A DNA stretch of 64,000 nt from Wolfiporia cocos (GCA_029448655.1 JACCLO010000006.1:2232001-2296000), one strand, 5' to 3'; shown: positions 46,477-55,437, counted from the stretch's first letter. Numbers and translations are program-made. Notes: generated by a model not told the origin, from the sequence alone.

Positions 46477-46706
46477 GAGGGAAGCCCACGGTCTTACCCT
46501 CCGAGAAAGCAGCACATGTAATTACCTCGTTCGAGAAGAATCGATCCCTCTTCATCCCGGTAATCATGACGCTGGCAAAACCCGTGAAGTGCAATGCACT
46601 AATCGACTCAGGAGCAATGTCGAACCTGATCCACAGCAGAGTGGTAGAAAAATACAAGGTGCCCACGCAACCCTTGAAGAACCCGATCATTGTCAAAAAA
46701 TGTTGA
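46413..46706 (+). CDS. Protease-coding frame (-1 relative to gag)
   Basis: Open from 46,413 to TGA 46,704-46,706 in the -1 frame relative to gag, which it overlaps by about 64 bases. It carries CNALIDSGAMSNLI, the aspartic protease active site D-S-G, followed by VVEKYKVPTQPLKNPIIVK. The C-terminal half of the protease (GTENMILGYGWLKDKNPTID) lies in the next frame, at the beginning of the long pol frame. The two halves are separated by one base in a run of six A (46,695-46,700). Either the run gained one A after or before insertion, or a +1 shift is used there, or the assembly is wrong by one base. Confidence 0.8.
   Translation, partial: GSESQEPRAPSTARRRTGFCLGGKPTVLPSEKAAHVITSFEKNRSLFIPVIMTLAKPVKCNALIDSGAMSNLIHSRVVEKYKVPTQPLKNPIIVKKC
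46465..46476 (+). promoter_or_regulatory. Candidate -1 frameshift site at the gag end
   Basis: GAT-TTT-GCC-TAG in gag frame. The four T in a row let the Phe tRNA re-pair with TTT one base upstream, after which the protease frame continues through the gag stop. It is not a perfect X-XXY-YYZ heptamer. No downstream structure was evaluated. Confidence 0.45.
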
Positions 46707-49700
46707 CGGAACAGAAAACAAAGATGGGCGAATAGACCAAGAAGCCACCATACTACTACGATATCCAAAGACCCAGAAAACGCGAAAAGTCCGATTCCTG
46801 GTAGGATCAATCGGAACAGAGAATATGATTCTAGGGTATGGATGGTTGAAAGACAAAAACCCCACAATCGACTGGAAGGACCAAACAGTCGATGTACGAT
46901 CAATACTAGGGGCAGAAGAAAAGAAACAGGAAGCCACAATCCGGATGGATACGGTGGAAATGGTAGTTTCCCCAGAAGGAAAAATTCCAACAAGGGGGAC
47001 CCAAGAAGCTGCAGGGTATGATCTCTACGCCGCAGAAGAAACCGAGATTCCCGCCGGAGGATGGAAACTCGTCTCCACAGGAGTAAAAATGAAGATCCCG
47101 AAGGGATCGTATGGAAGGCTGGCCGGACGATCAGGCAACACCCTCAGACACGGATTAGTAGTACAAGCCGGAATCATAGACTCGGACTACCGAGGAGACG
47201 TCGGAGCCATCGTCTTCAACTACTCAGACAAAGCACATAGAATTATCCCGGGCATGCGAATAGCCCAGATAATCTTCGAACGACACCTCACCCCCGACAT
47301 CTTAGAGGTCGAAGACCTAGATGAAACAGAACGAGGGGAAAAAGGGTTCGGATCCACGGACCAGCCAGAAGAAACAGCGCAGCGGCTCTATGCTCCCGAA
47401 GAGTACGAAGCGATCCGACGCTTCGCAAAAAATAACCCTAGGATCATAGGAAAGAAAGGGGAGACGCGGAAGAAGTTCCGAACAAAGATACAAATCATCA
47501 AGGCTGTCAGGAAAGCGCTGACGAAATCCCAGGAATTCGCACAGAAAACCCCCGAACCAGAACGAACGATTGAGGAGATGGTCCCGAAACACCTACTGGA
47601 CTTCGCCAAGGTGTTCAGTAAGGAGTCCGCAGCAGCGTTCCCCCCGTCGAGACCATGGGACCACGCAATCGAATTAAAACCCGATTTCGTGCCGAAAAAC
47701 TGCAAAGTCTATGCACTCTCGCCTAAAGAGCAACAGGCACTGGACGAATTCCTAAAAGAAAACTTGGCCAAGGGATTCATAGTCCCTTCGAAATCCCCGA
47801 TGGCGTCACCATTCTTTTTCGTCCCAAAGAAGGACAGCGGCCTACGACCCTGTCAAGATTATCGATATCTGAACGAAGGGACGATAAAGAACGTCTATCC
47901 CTTGCCACTGATCTCAGAACTCCTGGAAAAGCTAAAAGGAGCAAAGATCTTCACAAAAATGGACCTTAGAGTGGGATACAACAACGTGCGAATCAAAAAA
48001 GGAGACGAATGGAAAGCGGCCTTCAAAACAAACCGAGGGTTGTACGAGCCCACGGTTATGTTTTTCGGATTGTGCAATGCACCCGGAACCTTCCAAGCAA
48101 TGATGAACGAAATCCTGAAAGAAGAAATCCTCGAAGGATGGGTGCTTGTTTATATGGACGACATCCTCATTTTCTCAGAAGACGAGAAAGTACACAAGGA
48201 ACGGGAACGGCGGATCCTTCAGAGATTGGTGGATAACCATCTCTTTGTGAAACCCGAGAAATGCGCCTTCGGTGTCGACAGAGTCGAATTTCTGGGACTA
48301 GTCATCACCCCAGGAAATATCCAGATGGACCCAGCGAAACTCAATGGGATTAAGGAGTGGCCGACTCCCCGAAATCTCAAAGAAGTCAGATCCTTCCTAG
48401 GATTTGCGAACTTTTATCGGAAATTTATCAATCACTACTCTACGCACGCCCGACCCTTGGTAGACCTCACAAAAACGGTCACAGGGACAGGGTTCCAATG
48501 GACGGAGAAAGAACAGAAAGCATTCGAGTTCATGAAGAAAGCATTCACGACGGCGCCCGCACTGGGAACACCAGACAAGGAGAAACCGTTCATCCTCGAA
48601 ACAGACGCATCTCAGTTCGCCACAGGAGCAGTACTGAAACAGACAGATGAAACAGGGCGTGAACGGCCGGTGGGATATCTCTCACAATCCCTGACATCAA
48701 CAGAGCGGAACTACAAAATCTACGATCGCGAACTACTCGGAATAGTCCGAGCATTAGAAGAATGGCGACACCTATTAGAAGGAGCACCGCATCGGATCTT
48801 GATCCGAAGCGATCATCAGAACCTGACGTACTGGAGAAGCGCACAGCGCCTAAATTGGCGACAAGCGAGATGGCATCTATTCCTTTCGCAATTCGACCTG
48901 AAATTGCAGCACGTCCCCGGAAGGAAACTAGTCATGGCCGACACGCTTTCCAGGTTGTACCACCTGGATGAAAGCAACGAAGACAACGAGGGAATCACCA
49001 TGATTCCAGACGAACTTGTCGTCCACGCAATCCAGATCCCGATCATTGATCGAATCAAGAATGCCAACGATCGAGATGAATCTGCAGAACAGGCGATCCG
49101 CGCTCTAGGGGGCACAGGCGAATTCCCCGCAAGAACCACCGCAGATGAATGGCAACAAACGGATGGGATACTGCTCTACAGGGGCAGGATGTACGTGCCA
49201 AGGGACGAGGGCCTTCGACGGGACGTCATCTCAAAATACCACGACACGATCCCGGCCGGACACCCTGGGATCTGGGGTACAACAGTACAGGTTAAGACCC
49301 ATTTTTGGTGGCCCGACATGGGAACAATGATAGCGGAATACGTCCGGGGCTGTGCAATCTGTCAACAGATGAAACCTGATAGGAATCCGCTGAAACCCCC
49401 TTTGCAGCCAATACCGACACGGGAAGACGCCCTCCCCTTCTCACAGTGCTCGTTCGATTTTGTCACCAACCTGCCAAGAGTCGGAAAGTATGACTCCATG
49501 ATGGTGATTGTCGACCATGGCCTATCCAAGGCCATCTCTCTCACCCCATGCGACAAAACGATCACGAGCGAAGGGGCCGCAGAAATATTTCACCGAAAAA
49601 TCTACTCGCTATATGGCATCCCCCGAAAAATCATTTCAGACAGAGGGCCGCAGTTTGCATCAAAGCTTTTCAAGGAATTATGCAAGCTACAGGGAACAGA

Positions 49701-51618
49701 ATCAGCAATGAGTACGGCGTACCATCCACAGACCGACGGACAGACAGAAAGAATGAATCAACAGATCAAAGTGTACCTTCGCATCTATTGCATGAACGAC
49801 CCATTCCAATGGGTACAACGACTGCCGGACGTCGAATTTGCGCACAACACCAGACGAACTGAAAACCGGCCAGCGCCACTCGAAATAATCCTAGGATATG
49901 TCCCAAGAGGATTCCCAGATTATGACCGAATAGGGAACGTCCCGGCCGCTGTCGACAGGATCAAGAAGATCAAAGAGGCACGAAAGATGGCATTCATCGC
50001 GCATGAATTAGCCCAGAAAAGAATGGCAGGGAGGTTCCTCAGAGAACTGCCGAAGCTTGAGAAAGGGGATAAGGTCTGGCTCGACGCAAAGAACCTAACA
50101 ATCCCCTACGAATCTAACAAGCTGGCACCAAAAAGAGAAGGACCCTTCACTATCACAGAAAAGATGGGACCCACGACATACCGGCTGCAGTTACCAACGA
50201 CCTGGAAAGTTCATCCGGTATTCCACGCCGCCTTACTAAAACCATTCAAAGAAACAAGGGTGCACGGACCCAATTACTTACGGCCACCACCTGATATCAT
50301 CAAGGGACAGGAAGAATACGAGGTCGAAGCCATCTTGGCTGATAGATGGAAAGGAAAGAAGCATCAATACTTCGTCAAATGGAAAGGCTATGCCACGGCC
50401 GACAACTCATGGGAAGACGAGGCGAACTTGGAGCACTCCAAGGAGCTGATAAAAGACTACCACAGGACGAGAGTCAGGACAACCCCAACACTCGAAAATA
50501 GGACAGTAATAGTATGTCGACGACTCGCCACCAGCTTCCCCGCCGTACCGCGACCCCCGGCGATGCAGATCGTCGAGAAGGCCGACCGCGAGGTACGCCA
50601 CCAAGAAGGTACTCCCCCCAGCATCTACAAATTAGACACACCCTCCTCTGGTACAGGGCCGAGGGACCTTTTGCTGGCCGAGCCGATGGCTGGTCGGCCC
50701 TCTTCGACATCGCGCAGGACCTCACCCACGTCTACAGCTCGTACCAGAACATCACCGAGGACCTCGTCCGAATGGAGGGGCAGATCAGAGCGCAGAGAGA
50801 GGGACTCGAGCTACTCACCGACAGACTTATCGACCGATTGGCCGCCACTACAACGGCCCGACTACGACACGCGCTCAACGACTTCGAGGATCGCGAGCAC
50901 GTTGCTCCCAGTCGACCCGAATACACACCACGACCCGCCCGCTTTTTCACCCCCGACGAACGACGCCGAGTTGCAAGGCCATTTGATTTTATGGAGGGCG
51001 ATAGAGTATTATTTCCTCTGCCTACCGAGACTCAGAGGGCCCGCCGAACAGGAGCTAGAAACCCGACGCCACGTATTTCTGGTATGGGAGGCAACGGGAG
51101 ACGTGAACCACCTGCACGCCCGACGAGCCCTAGGGCTACCCCAGCGCGACAGCGAAGAGCGAATAGCACGCCGCCTATTCGACGATCTCCGTCGGTGCAG
51201 AGCATTACCCGCGAGGAGTTTGAGCGAGGTGCGAGGGAGCACGAACGAGACACCGCCTCCCTACCCACATGGGCCGCACGGAACCTCCACCGAGCCGCAC
51301 ACCACTGGAGGTACCAACATAACGAATACCTCCGCGATATCCCTTCCCTACGGGTACCAGCGAGGCCCTCACCTGAGCAGCCGTGTCGGCAATGTGGCTC
51401 CGCCAACCACTGGATCCTCGACTGTCCCGACTATATTTGCAGAACTTGTGGGCTCAATCAACCAGGTCATCGACAGAATGAATGCCGCCAACACTTCGTA
51501 TGGCGAACTCCTACAACCCCGTCCCTCAGCGGGAACGGCGACATCTACAACGAACAGGACCCCGAGGCACTCTGAAGAGGGGAACTTGGGAAATTCGTCG
51601 AGGCCGATGAATGCCTAG
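46690..51618 (+). CDS. pol: Pol polyprotein: protease end, dUTPase, RT, RNase H, integrase, chromodomain
   Basis: 1,642 codons without a stop; the first codon listed is TTG, so translation must come by frame shift from upstream. Approximate residues: protease end 1-65; dUTPase 95-225 with AGYDLYAAEE, GRLAGRSGNT, GIIDSDYRGDVGAIVFN, RIAQIIFE and GFGSTD; reverse transcriptase 305-560 with LVYMDDILIFSED as the catalytic core; RNase H 615-745 with ETDASQF, YDRELLGIVRALEEW and RSDHQN; integrase HHCC finger near 850-890 (HPGIWG to CAICQQM) and D,D,E core at FDFVTN, SDRGPQF and TERMNQ; chromodomain 1205-1265 (EVEAILADRWKGKKHQYFVK, WKGYATADNSWEDE). After the chromodomain the frame stays open for 360 more residues of Arg/Ser/Pro/Thr-rich sequence that overlaps another ORF. 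Confidence 0.93.
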   Translation: MSKNVDGTENKDGRIDQEATILLRYPKTQKTRKVRFLVGSIGTENMILGYGWLKDKNPTIDWKDQTVDVRSILGAEEKKQEATIRMDTVEMVVSPEGKIPTRGTQEAAGYDLYAAEETEIPAGGWKLVSTGVKMKIPKGSYGRLAGRSGNTLRHGLVVQAGIIDSDYRGDVGAIVFNYSDKAHRIIPGMRIAQIIFERHLTPDILEVEDLDETERGEKGFGSTDQPEETAQRLYAPEEYEAIRRFAKNNPRIIGKKGETRKKFRTKIQIIKAVRKALTKSQEFAQKTPEPERTIEEMVPKHLLDFAKVFSKESAAAFPPSRPWDHAIELKPDFVPKNCKVYALSPKEQQALDEFLKENLAKGFIVPSKSPMASPFFFVPKKDSGLRPCQDYRYLNEGTIKNVYPLPLISELLEKLKGAKIFTKMDLRVGYNNVRIKKGDEWKAAFKTNRGLYEPTVMFFGLCNAPGTFQAMMNEILKEEILEGWVLVYMDDILIFSEDEKVHKERERRILQRLVDNHLFVKPEKCAFGVDRVEFLGLVITPGNIQMDPAKLNGIKEWPTPRNLKEVRSFLGFANFYRKFINHYSTHARPLVDLTKTVTGTGFQWTEKEQKAFEFMKKAFTTAPALGTPDKEKPFILETDASQFATGAVLKQTDETGRERPVGYLSQSLTSTERNYKIYDRELLGIVRALEEWRHLLEGAPHRILIRSDHQNLTYWRSAQRLNWRQARWHLFLSQFDLKLQHVPGRKLVMADTLSRLYHLDESNEDNEGITMIPDELVVHAIQIPIIDRIKNANDRDESAEQAIRALGGTGEFPARTTADEWQQTDGILLYRGRMYVPRDEGLRRDVISKYHDTIPAGHPGIWGTTVQVKTHFWWPDMGTMIAEYVRGCAICQQMKPDRNPLKPPLQPIPTREDALPFSQCSFDFVTNLPRVGKYDSMMVIVDHGLSKAISLTPCDKTITSEGAAEIFHRKIYSLYGIPRKIISDRGPQFASKLFKELCKLQGTESAMSTAYHPQTDGQTERMNQQIKVYLRIYCMNDPFQWVQRLPDVEFAHNTRRTENRPAPLEIILGYVPRGFPDYDRIGNVPAAVDRIKKIKEARKMAFIAHELAQKRMAGRFLRELPKLEKGDKVWLDAKNLTIPYESNKLAPKREGPFTITEKMGPTTYRLQLPTTWKVHPVFHAALLKPFKETRVHGPNYLRPPPDIIKGQEEYEVEAILADRWKGKKHQYFVKWKGYATADNSWEDEANLEHSKELIKDYHRTRVRTTPTLENRTVIVCRRLATSFPAVPRPPAMQIVEKADREVRHQEGTPPSIYKLDTPSSGTGPRDLLLAEPMAGRPSSTSRRTSPTSTARTRTSPRTSSEWRGRSERRERDSSYSPTDLSTDWPPLQRPDYDTRSTTSRIASTLLPVDPNTHHDPPAFSPPTNDAELQGHLILWRAIEYYFLCLPRLRGPAEQELETRRHVFLVWEATGDVNHLHARRALGLPQRDSEERIARRLFDDLRRCRALPARSLSEVRGSTNETPPPYPHGPHGTSTEPHTTGGTNITNTSAISLPYGYQRGPHLSSRVGNVAPPTTGSSTVPTIFAELVGSINQVIDRMNAANTSYGELLQPRPSAGTATSTTNRTPRHSEEGNLGNSSRPMNA
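50514..51575 (+). CDS. Third ORF: coiled-coil and double zinc-knuckle protein overlapping pol
   Basis: 353 codons from ATG 50,514 to TGA at 51,573-51,575, in the -1 frame relative to pol, nested wholly within the pol 3' end. It looks like a true protein: a helical stretch DGWSALFDIAQDLTHVYSSY, a coiled-coil-like ITEDLVRMEGQIRAQREGLE, a PTR-rich linker, and at residues 291-304 and 309-324 two zinc knuckles, CRQCGSANHWILDC (C-x2-C-x4-H-x4-C) and CRTCGLNQPGHRQNEC (C-x2-C-x6-H-x4-C). The layout resembles a second nucleocapsid-like protein. It could be made from a spliced or internal message or by another frame shift. I do not know a described counterpart. Confidence 0.65.
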   Translation: MSTTRHQLPRRTATPGDADRREGRPRGTPPRRYSPQHLQIRHTLLWYRAEGPFAGRADGWSALFDIAQDLTHVYSSYQNITEDLVRMEGQIRAQREGLELLTDRLIDRLAATTTARLRHALNDFEDREHVAPSRPEYTPRPARFFTPDERRRVARPFDFMEGDRVLFPLPTETQRARRTGARNPTPRISGMGGNGRREPPARPTSPRATPARQRRANSTPPIRRSPSVQSITREEFERGAREHERDTASLPTWAARNLHRAAHHWRYQHNEYLRDIPSLRVPARPSPEQPCRQCGSANHWILDCPDYICRTCGLNQPGHRQNECRQHFVWRTPTTPSLSGNGDIYNEQDPEAL

Positions 51619-51629
51619 GGAGGGGCTGA
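51614..51629 (+). other. Polypurine tract before the 3' LTR
   Basis: CCTAGGGAGGGGCTGA lies immediately before the TGTTACG start of the 3' LTR. The G-rich core would prime plus-strand synthesis. Confidence 0.6.
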
Positions 51630-52263
51630 TGTTACGATTATTTTGATTTTTCGAATATCTGCAGAACTCACCACCGGTCGAATACAATACAGGGACTTGT
51701 TGCGCAACCAACTCCCCTGGCTACTCGTGACTCTACTGGGTGCATCCCCAGTTGTACTAGTCTATAGGGCGCGTTTCATCGCTGGCAGATCCAACTCTGC
51801 CACCGTTTCATGTTCATCGTTTATTAGCTGATAGATGGCGTTCAACCGCCATCATTCCTATCTATCGTCTCGGATATATCACTACATACGTATCAAACGT
51901 TTGGTACTATAGCGTAGATAGTAGCGGTGACATCTGGGACAGGCTTGACCCCTGAAAGCTAACGTAGTATATAAACTCGTGTACTTACTGTCGAGGCTCT
52001 TTAGCTCGACCTTGTTGTATAAACAAGAAGTCTTATACTCGTTCTCAAACGTAGGAAACTACGCTTAGTATTTCATTAGACTTGCACCTGAACAGATTAT
52101 ATCCTCTAACGCGTATTGGGTATTAACCGATCTCCTAAGAACTTCACTTAGGACCCGAAGGCATCTAACAAGTATTTGCCTTGCATACGGCTACACGCCT
52201 ACGTGCAGAAGAACGATCTATATTCGCGACTCGAATATACGAACGGGTATTCGACCCGTAACA
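51630..52263 (+). repeat. 3' LTR (634 bp)
   Basis: Same ends as the 5' LTR. Differences seen are A for G at GAATACAATAC, G for A at ACTACGCTTAG, and lack of 74 bases between TTAGTATTT and ATTAGACTTG. Confidence 0.95.
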
Positions 52264-52443
52264 CTTACTACCTCATGCTCATCATATTCAACTCAGGGGC
52301 TAGTCCCCAGTTACTCTATCTCATGCGTGCTAGACTGGATGATATCCAACCTCTGTGACCTCGCTAGGATGACCCCCTTGCGATTATCCTTAGTGTGGAC
52401 CCATCTTGGATGTATGGGATGACACGTTGAGTAATTCGTGTCA
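52264..52443 (+). repeat. Solo LTR B, right part
   Basis: After the repeated CTTAC the older LTR continues and ends ATTCGTGTCA, directly followed by the second AGATC (52,444-52,448), the partner of 43,632-43,636. Confidence 0.8.
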
Positions 52444-52560
52444 AGATCATCAAGCCATTGTTGGAACGTTGCCGGGTCGGTTGGGATGTCTTTGAGTATT
52501 TCCACTCCAAAACCATTGGGGCCTCTGGGGATAAATTCATCGTACGAGGAATAATAGACT
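52444..52560 (-). pseudogene. F-box-gene relic, piece 2
   Basis: Continues exactly where piece 1 broke off: AAGATCATCAAGCCATTG matches AAGATCATCGAGCCATTG of the intact gene. On the minus strand it reads GFGVEILKDIPTDPATFQQW, against LGVKILEEIPTDPAEFQQW. It is cut again near 52,560 by the minisatellite-bearing element. Confidence 0.88.
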
Positions 52561-55366
52561 AGGTTAATTACCCATAGCTTTGCCACGGTCACACTGCTTT
52601 TTCCACTATAATATATTATTCCAATCCATGTGTGCCTATTTCAGATAATCAGGGTTTTTTTAAAGTTACCTGTGGATCCCCCATCAACTTCCTGTGCATT
52701 CTACCCATGGGTTCCCCAAATTGCCTCTTTTGTCTCTTGTCTCTGCCTGCTCAGCCACTTCTGACACCTCGCTGATCCTCGGTCTCTGTCACAAATTTGG
52801 TGGCATTATCTTATTTTATAAAGTACGTCTTTTGCTGGGGTCAAACTCACGACTTCAGACAACAAAGGCACGTGCATGCATTACAGCGGCACGTTACTTA
52901 CAGTAGATAATGTGTGTCTCTGTAGCGTAGATAAGATAAGTACATCAGTTGGTTACATAAGCATTCCAGACTCTTGACTAGTAGGCGCGTGCGCACAGGC
53001 CACGTCGCTTTAGGGCAAGGGTTACTAGTAGGGATTACAGCACTTCTCTGATGTATATATACCTAGGGTTCTGAGCCGTCTTACCTCAGAACCTTTATTC
53101 TCTACCATGCCTTAGGGCACTTAACATCCATCCTGTGCGCTCTCCCTTTAAGACGCTTGCTTGACTGTGCGATGTACCTCGACCTCGACTTAGGGAGTGG
53201 TTACCCTTAGTCGACTTAGTCTTGGAAGGCCATGTCTTGTTAGCAGGGACTTAGGCATTGAGGGATGACCCAGAAGATGTTTTGGGTCAGTCTCATCATT
53301 GCTTCCCTTGTAATACTGTGTAATGTGGTGTCGAAATGTTCTTCATTTTTTGCAATCTTTTGGCAGGCATCTACAGCACAGGTCATTTATGTTACAAAAA
53401 TCCCTGTGGCAGGAGGCATAAATCCCCATGGCACAAAGCACAAATCCCCATGGTGTCACAGTACACTGTGGCATGCCCTCGGTGACTGGTAATGTGACTG
53501 TAGATTAGATATGATATGTCGTAGATAAGATGGGGTGGTAGCGCCATCCCACAGTCACGTTAGTTACAGCGCGCATCACAGTAGTTACGACGTCACATGC
53601 GCCTTGACCCCTTCAGGGCAGGCAGTAGTGTAGTGGTGCGGCATGTACTTACATCGCGACGTCTGAGGTTAGCACCTCAGACTTAGGATTTTCATCCATC
53701 AGGTTCATACCTGGTATCTCACACCCTGCGTGCCGTCTGCCCTGCCTCACACATAGTCACTGCTAGTCTGAGGGTGTCCACTGCTTACAGCAAGGCCTTG
53801 GGCCTACGGCACATATATCGCGGTCCCTGAGGTACTGTGATACATGGCACGGGGCACAGATCCCTGTGGTGTGGGGTATTTACATTACAAAAATCCCCAT
53901 GATGTGAGGCACAAATCCCTGTGGCACAGGGTACAAATCCCCATGGTGTGGGGTATTTACATTACAAAATCCCCGTGCCACAGGACACAAATCCCCATGG
54001 CATGGGGCACAAATCCCTGTAGCATTGGGGTATAAATCCCTGTGGCACAGGGCACAAATCCCCATGGCACGTGGCAGGAACAGCGTGCAAAATGCGACCT
54101 AGCAGCGCGCGTGCCTTGCAGGCGCTGACTGTGGGAATCCACTGGCAAACTCCCCAGGTGGCAGGCACCCTATCTAATGGGAGCAGGATCAACAACACGC
54201 ATGGATGCCACGTGGCAAACGTGGTGTCCATGTGCGCAAAACGTGCGCAAAACGCGAGCAACACGCGAGCAACACGCGAGCAACACGCGAGCAACACGCT
54301 AGCTGCATGCTAGCAACACACGAGCGCCTATGGCACAAGCTCCCATAATAGTTCAGACTAGCTTAATTACCTGTGGCTTCACCACAAATGTTATGTCTTA
54401 GGAATATATTTTAGTCTCTGCCTGCTCAGCAACTCCTCCACCTTGTTGATGCTTGGTATTGTTGTCACTTTGCTTGTAGAATCTGTAACCGGCATGCACA
54501 CCTTGCAGGTGCTGGGTGTGGGAATTCACCCCTGTGGCATTGGGGTGCAAACACCTGTGGCACAGGGTACAAACCCCTGTGGTGTGGGGTATTTATATTA
54601 CAAAATCCCCATGCCACAGGACACAAATCCCCGTGGCATGGGGCACAAATCCCTGTGGCATGGGGCACAAATCCCCATGGCATGGGGCACAAACCCCCAT
54701 GGCATGGGGCACAAACCCCCATGGCATGGGGCACAAACCCCCATGGCATGGGCCAAAAATCCCTGTGGTGTAGGGCACGAATCCCCGTGGCACGGGGTAC
54801 AAATCCCCGTGGTGTGGGGTATTTACATTACAAAATCCCCATGCCACAGGACACAAATCCCTGTGGCATGGGGCACAAATCCCCGTGGCATGGGGCACAA
54901 ATCTCCATGGCACAGAGCACAAATCCCCATGCCATGGGGCACAAATTCCTGTGGCACAGGGTACAAATCCCCGTGGTGTGGGGTATTTACATTACAAGAT
55001 CCCCATGCCACAGGACACAAATCCCTGTGGCATGGGCTACAAACCCCTATGGAATGGGCCACGAATCCCCGTGGTGTGGGGCACAAATCCCCGTGGCATG
55101 GGGCACAAATCCCCATGGTGCGGGGCAGGAACAGTGCGCAAAACACAAGCTAGCAGCACGTGTGCCTTGCAGGCGCCGGGCGTGGGAATCTACCGGCCAA
55201 CTCCCCGGGTCACAGGCGCCTTATCTAATGGGAGGAGGATCAACGACGCGCATGGATGCCACGCGGCAAACATGGTGTCCATGTGCACAAAACGTGTGCT
55301 GAAAGTGCGCAAAACGTGAGCAACATGTGAGCAACACGCGAGCGCCTATGACACGAGCTCCCATTA
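52556..55366. mobile_element. Doubled element carrying minisatellite arrays
   Basis: Two direct copies, about 52,556-54,345 and 54,346-55,366. Each starts with ACTAGG/CTTAATTACC followed by a CTCTGCCTGCTCAGC stretch and ends with repeated GCGAGCAACAC, GCGCCTATG and AGCTCCCAT. The first copy also contains two islands without minisatellite (about 52,900-53,270 and 53,490-53,840) that resemble solo LTRs by their GTAGATAAGAT starts and TATATA boxes. No transposase or terminal inverted repeats were found, so the class is unknown and borders are approximate. Confidence 0.6.
53390..55130. repeat. 22-bp palindromic minisatellite and its higher-order form
   Basis: The basic unit is 22 bases, CCCCATGGCATGGGGCACAAA plus one base, and contains the inverted repeat CCCCATGGCATGGGG. 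Units are interrupted in a regular way by a longer variant with GTATTTACATTACAAAATC. The array covers about 53,390-53,470, 53,840-54,075 and 54,525-55,130. Because 22 is not a multiple of three, all frames read through as the same peptides, giving long artefactual ORFs on both strands. Confidence 0.9.
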
Positions 55367-55437
55367 TATTATGGATAGACACATAATGGCTTTTGTGCCT
55401 GATAACGTTATAGCTTCCACCCATGGCGCAAGCTATG
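55366..55437 (-). pseudogene. F-box-gene relic, piece 3 (start codon region)
   Basis: On the minus strand it reads MGGSYNVIRHKSHYVSIHNI, against MGTRGYKVIRHKNRYVYIYN in the intact protein. CCATGGCGCAAGCTATG at its right edge is identical to the intact gene around its start codon. It ends in the duplication CTATG of the next solo LTR. Confidence 0.88.

Larger units (their letters stand above)
43875..52263 (+). mobile_element. Complete Ty3/gypsy chromovirus with dUTPase and a third ORF
   Basis: An 8,389-bp element with TG...CA LTRs and a 5-bp duplication CTTAC (43,870-43,874 and 52,264-52,268). Gene order: gag, protease, dUTPase, reverse transcriptase, RNase H, integrase, chromodomain, with a third ORF overlapping the pol end. 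The integrase lies after RNase H, which places it in Ty3/gypsy, and the chromodomain marks it as a chromovirus. No tRNA-complementary primer site beginning TGG is obvious after the left LTR. It lies inside an older solo LTR. Confidence 0.95.

Noticed and set aside
53390..55130. CRISPR-like look of the short palindromic repeats
   Set aside because: Units follow each other without unique spacers, the period is 22 bases, the host is a eukaryote and no cas-like genes are present. It is a minisatellite.
54443..55302. Long overlapping ORFs of 60-236 codons with MAWGTNPHGMGHKPPWHG-type repeats
   Set aside because: They are read-through of the 22-bp minisatellite in several frames and on both strands, not genes.
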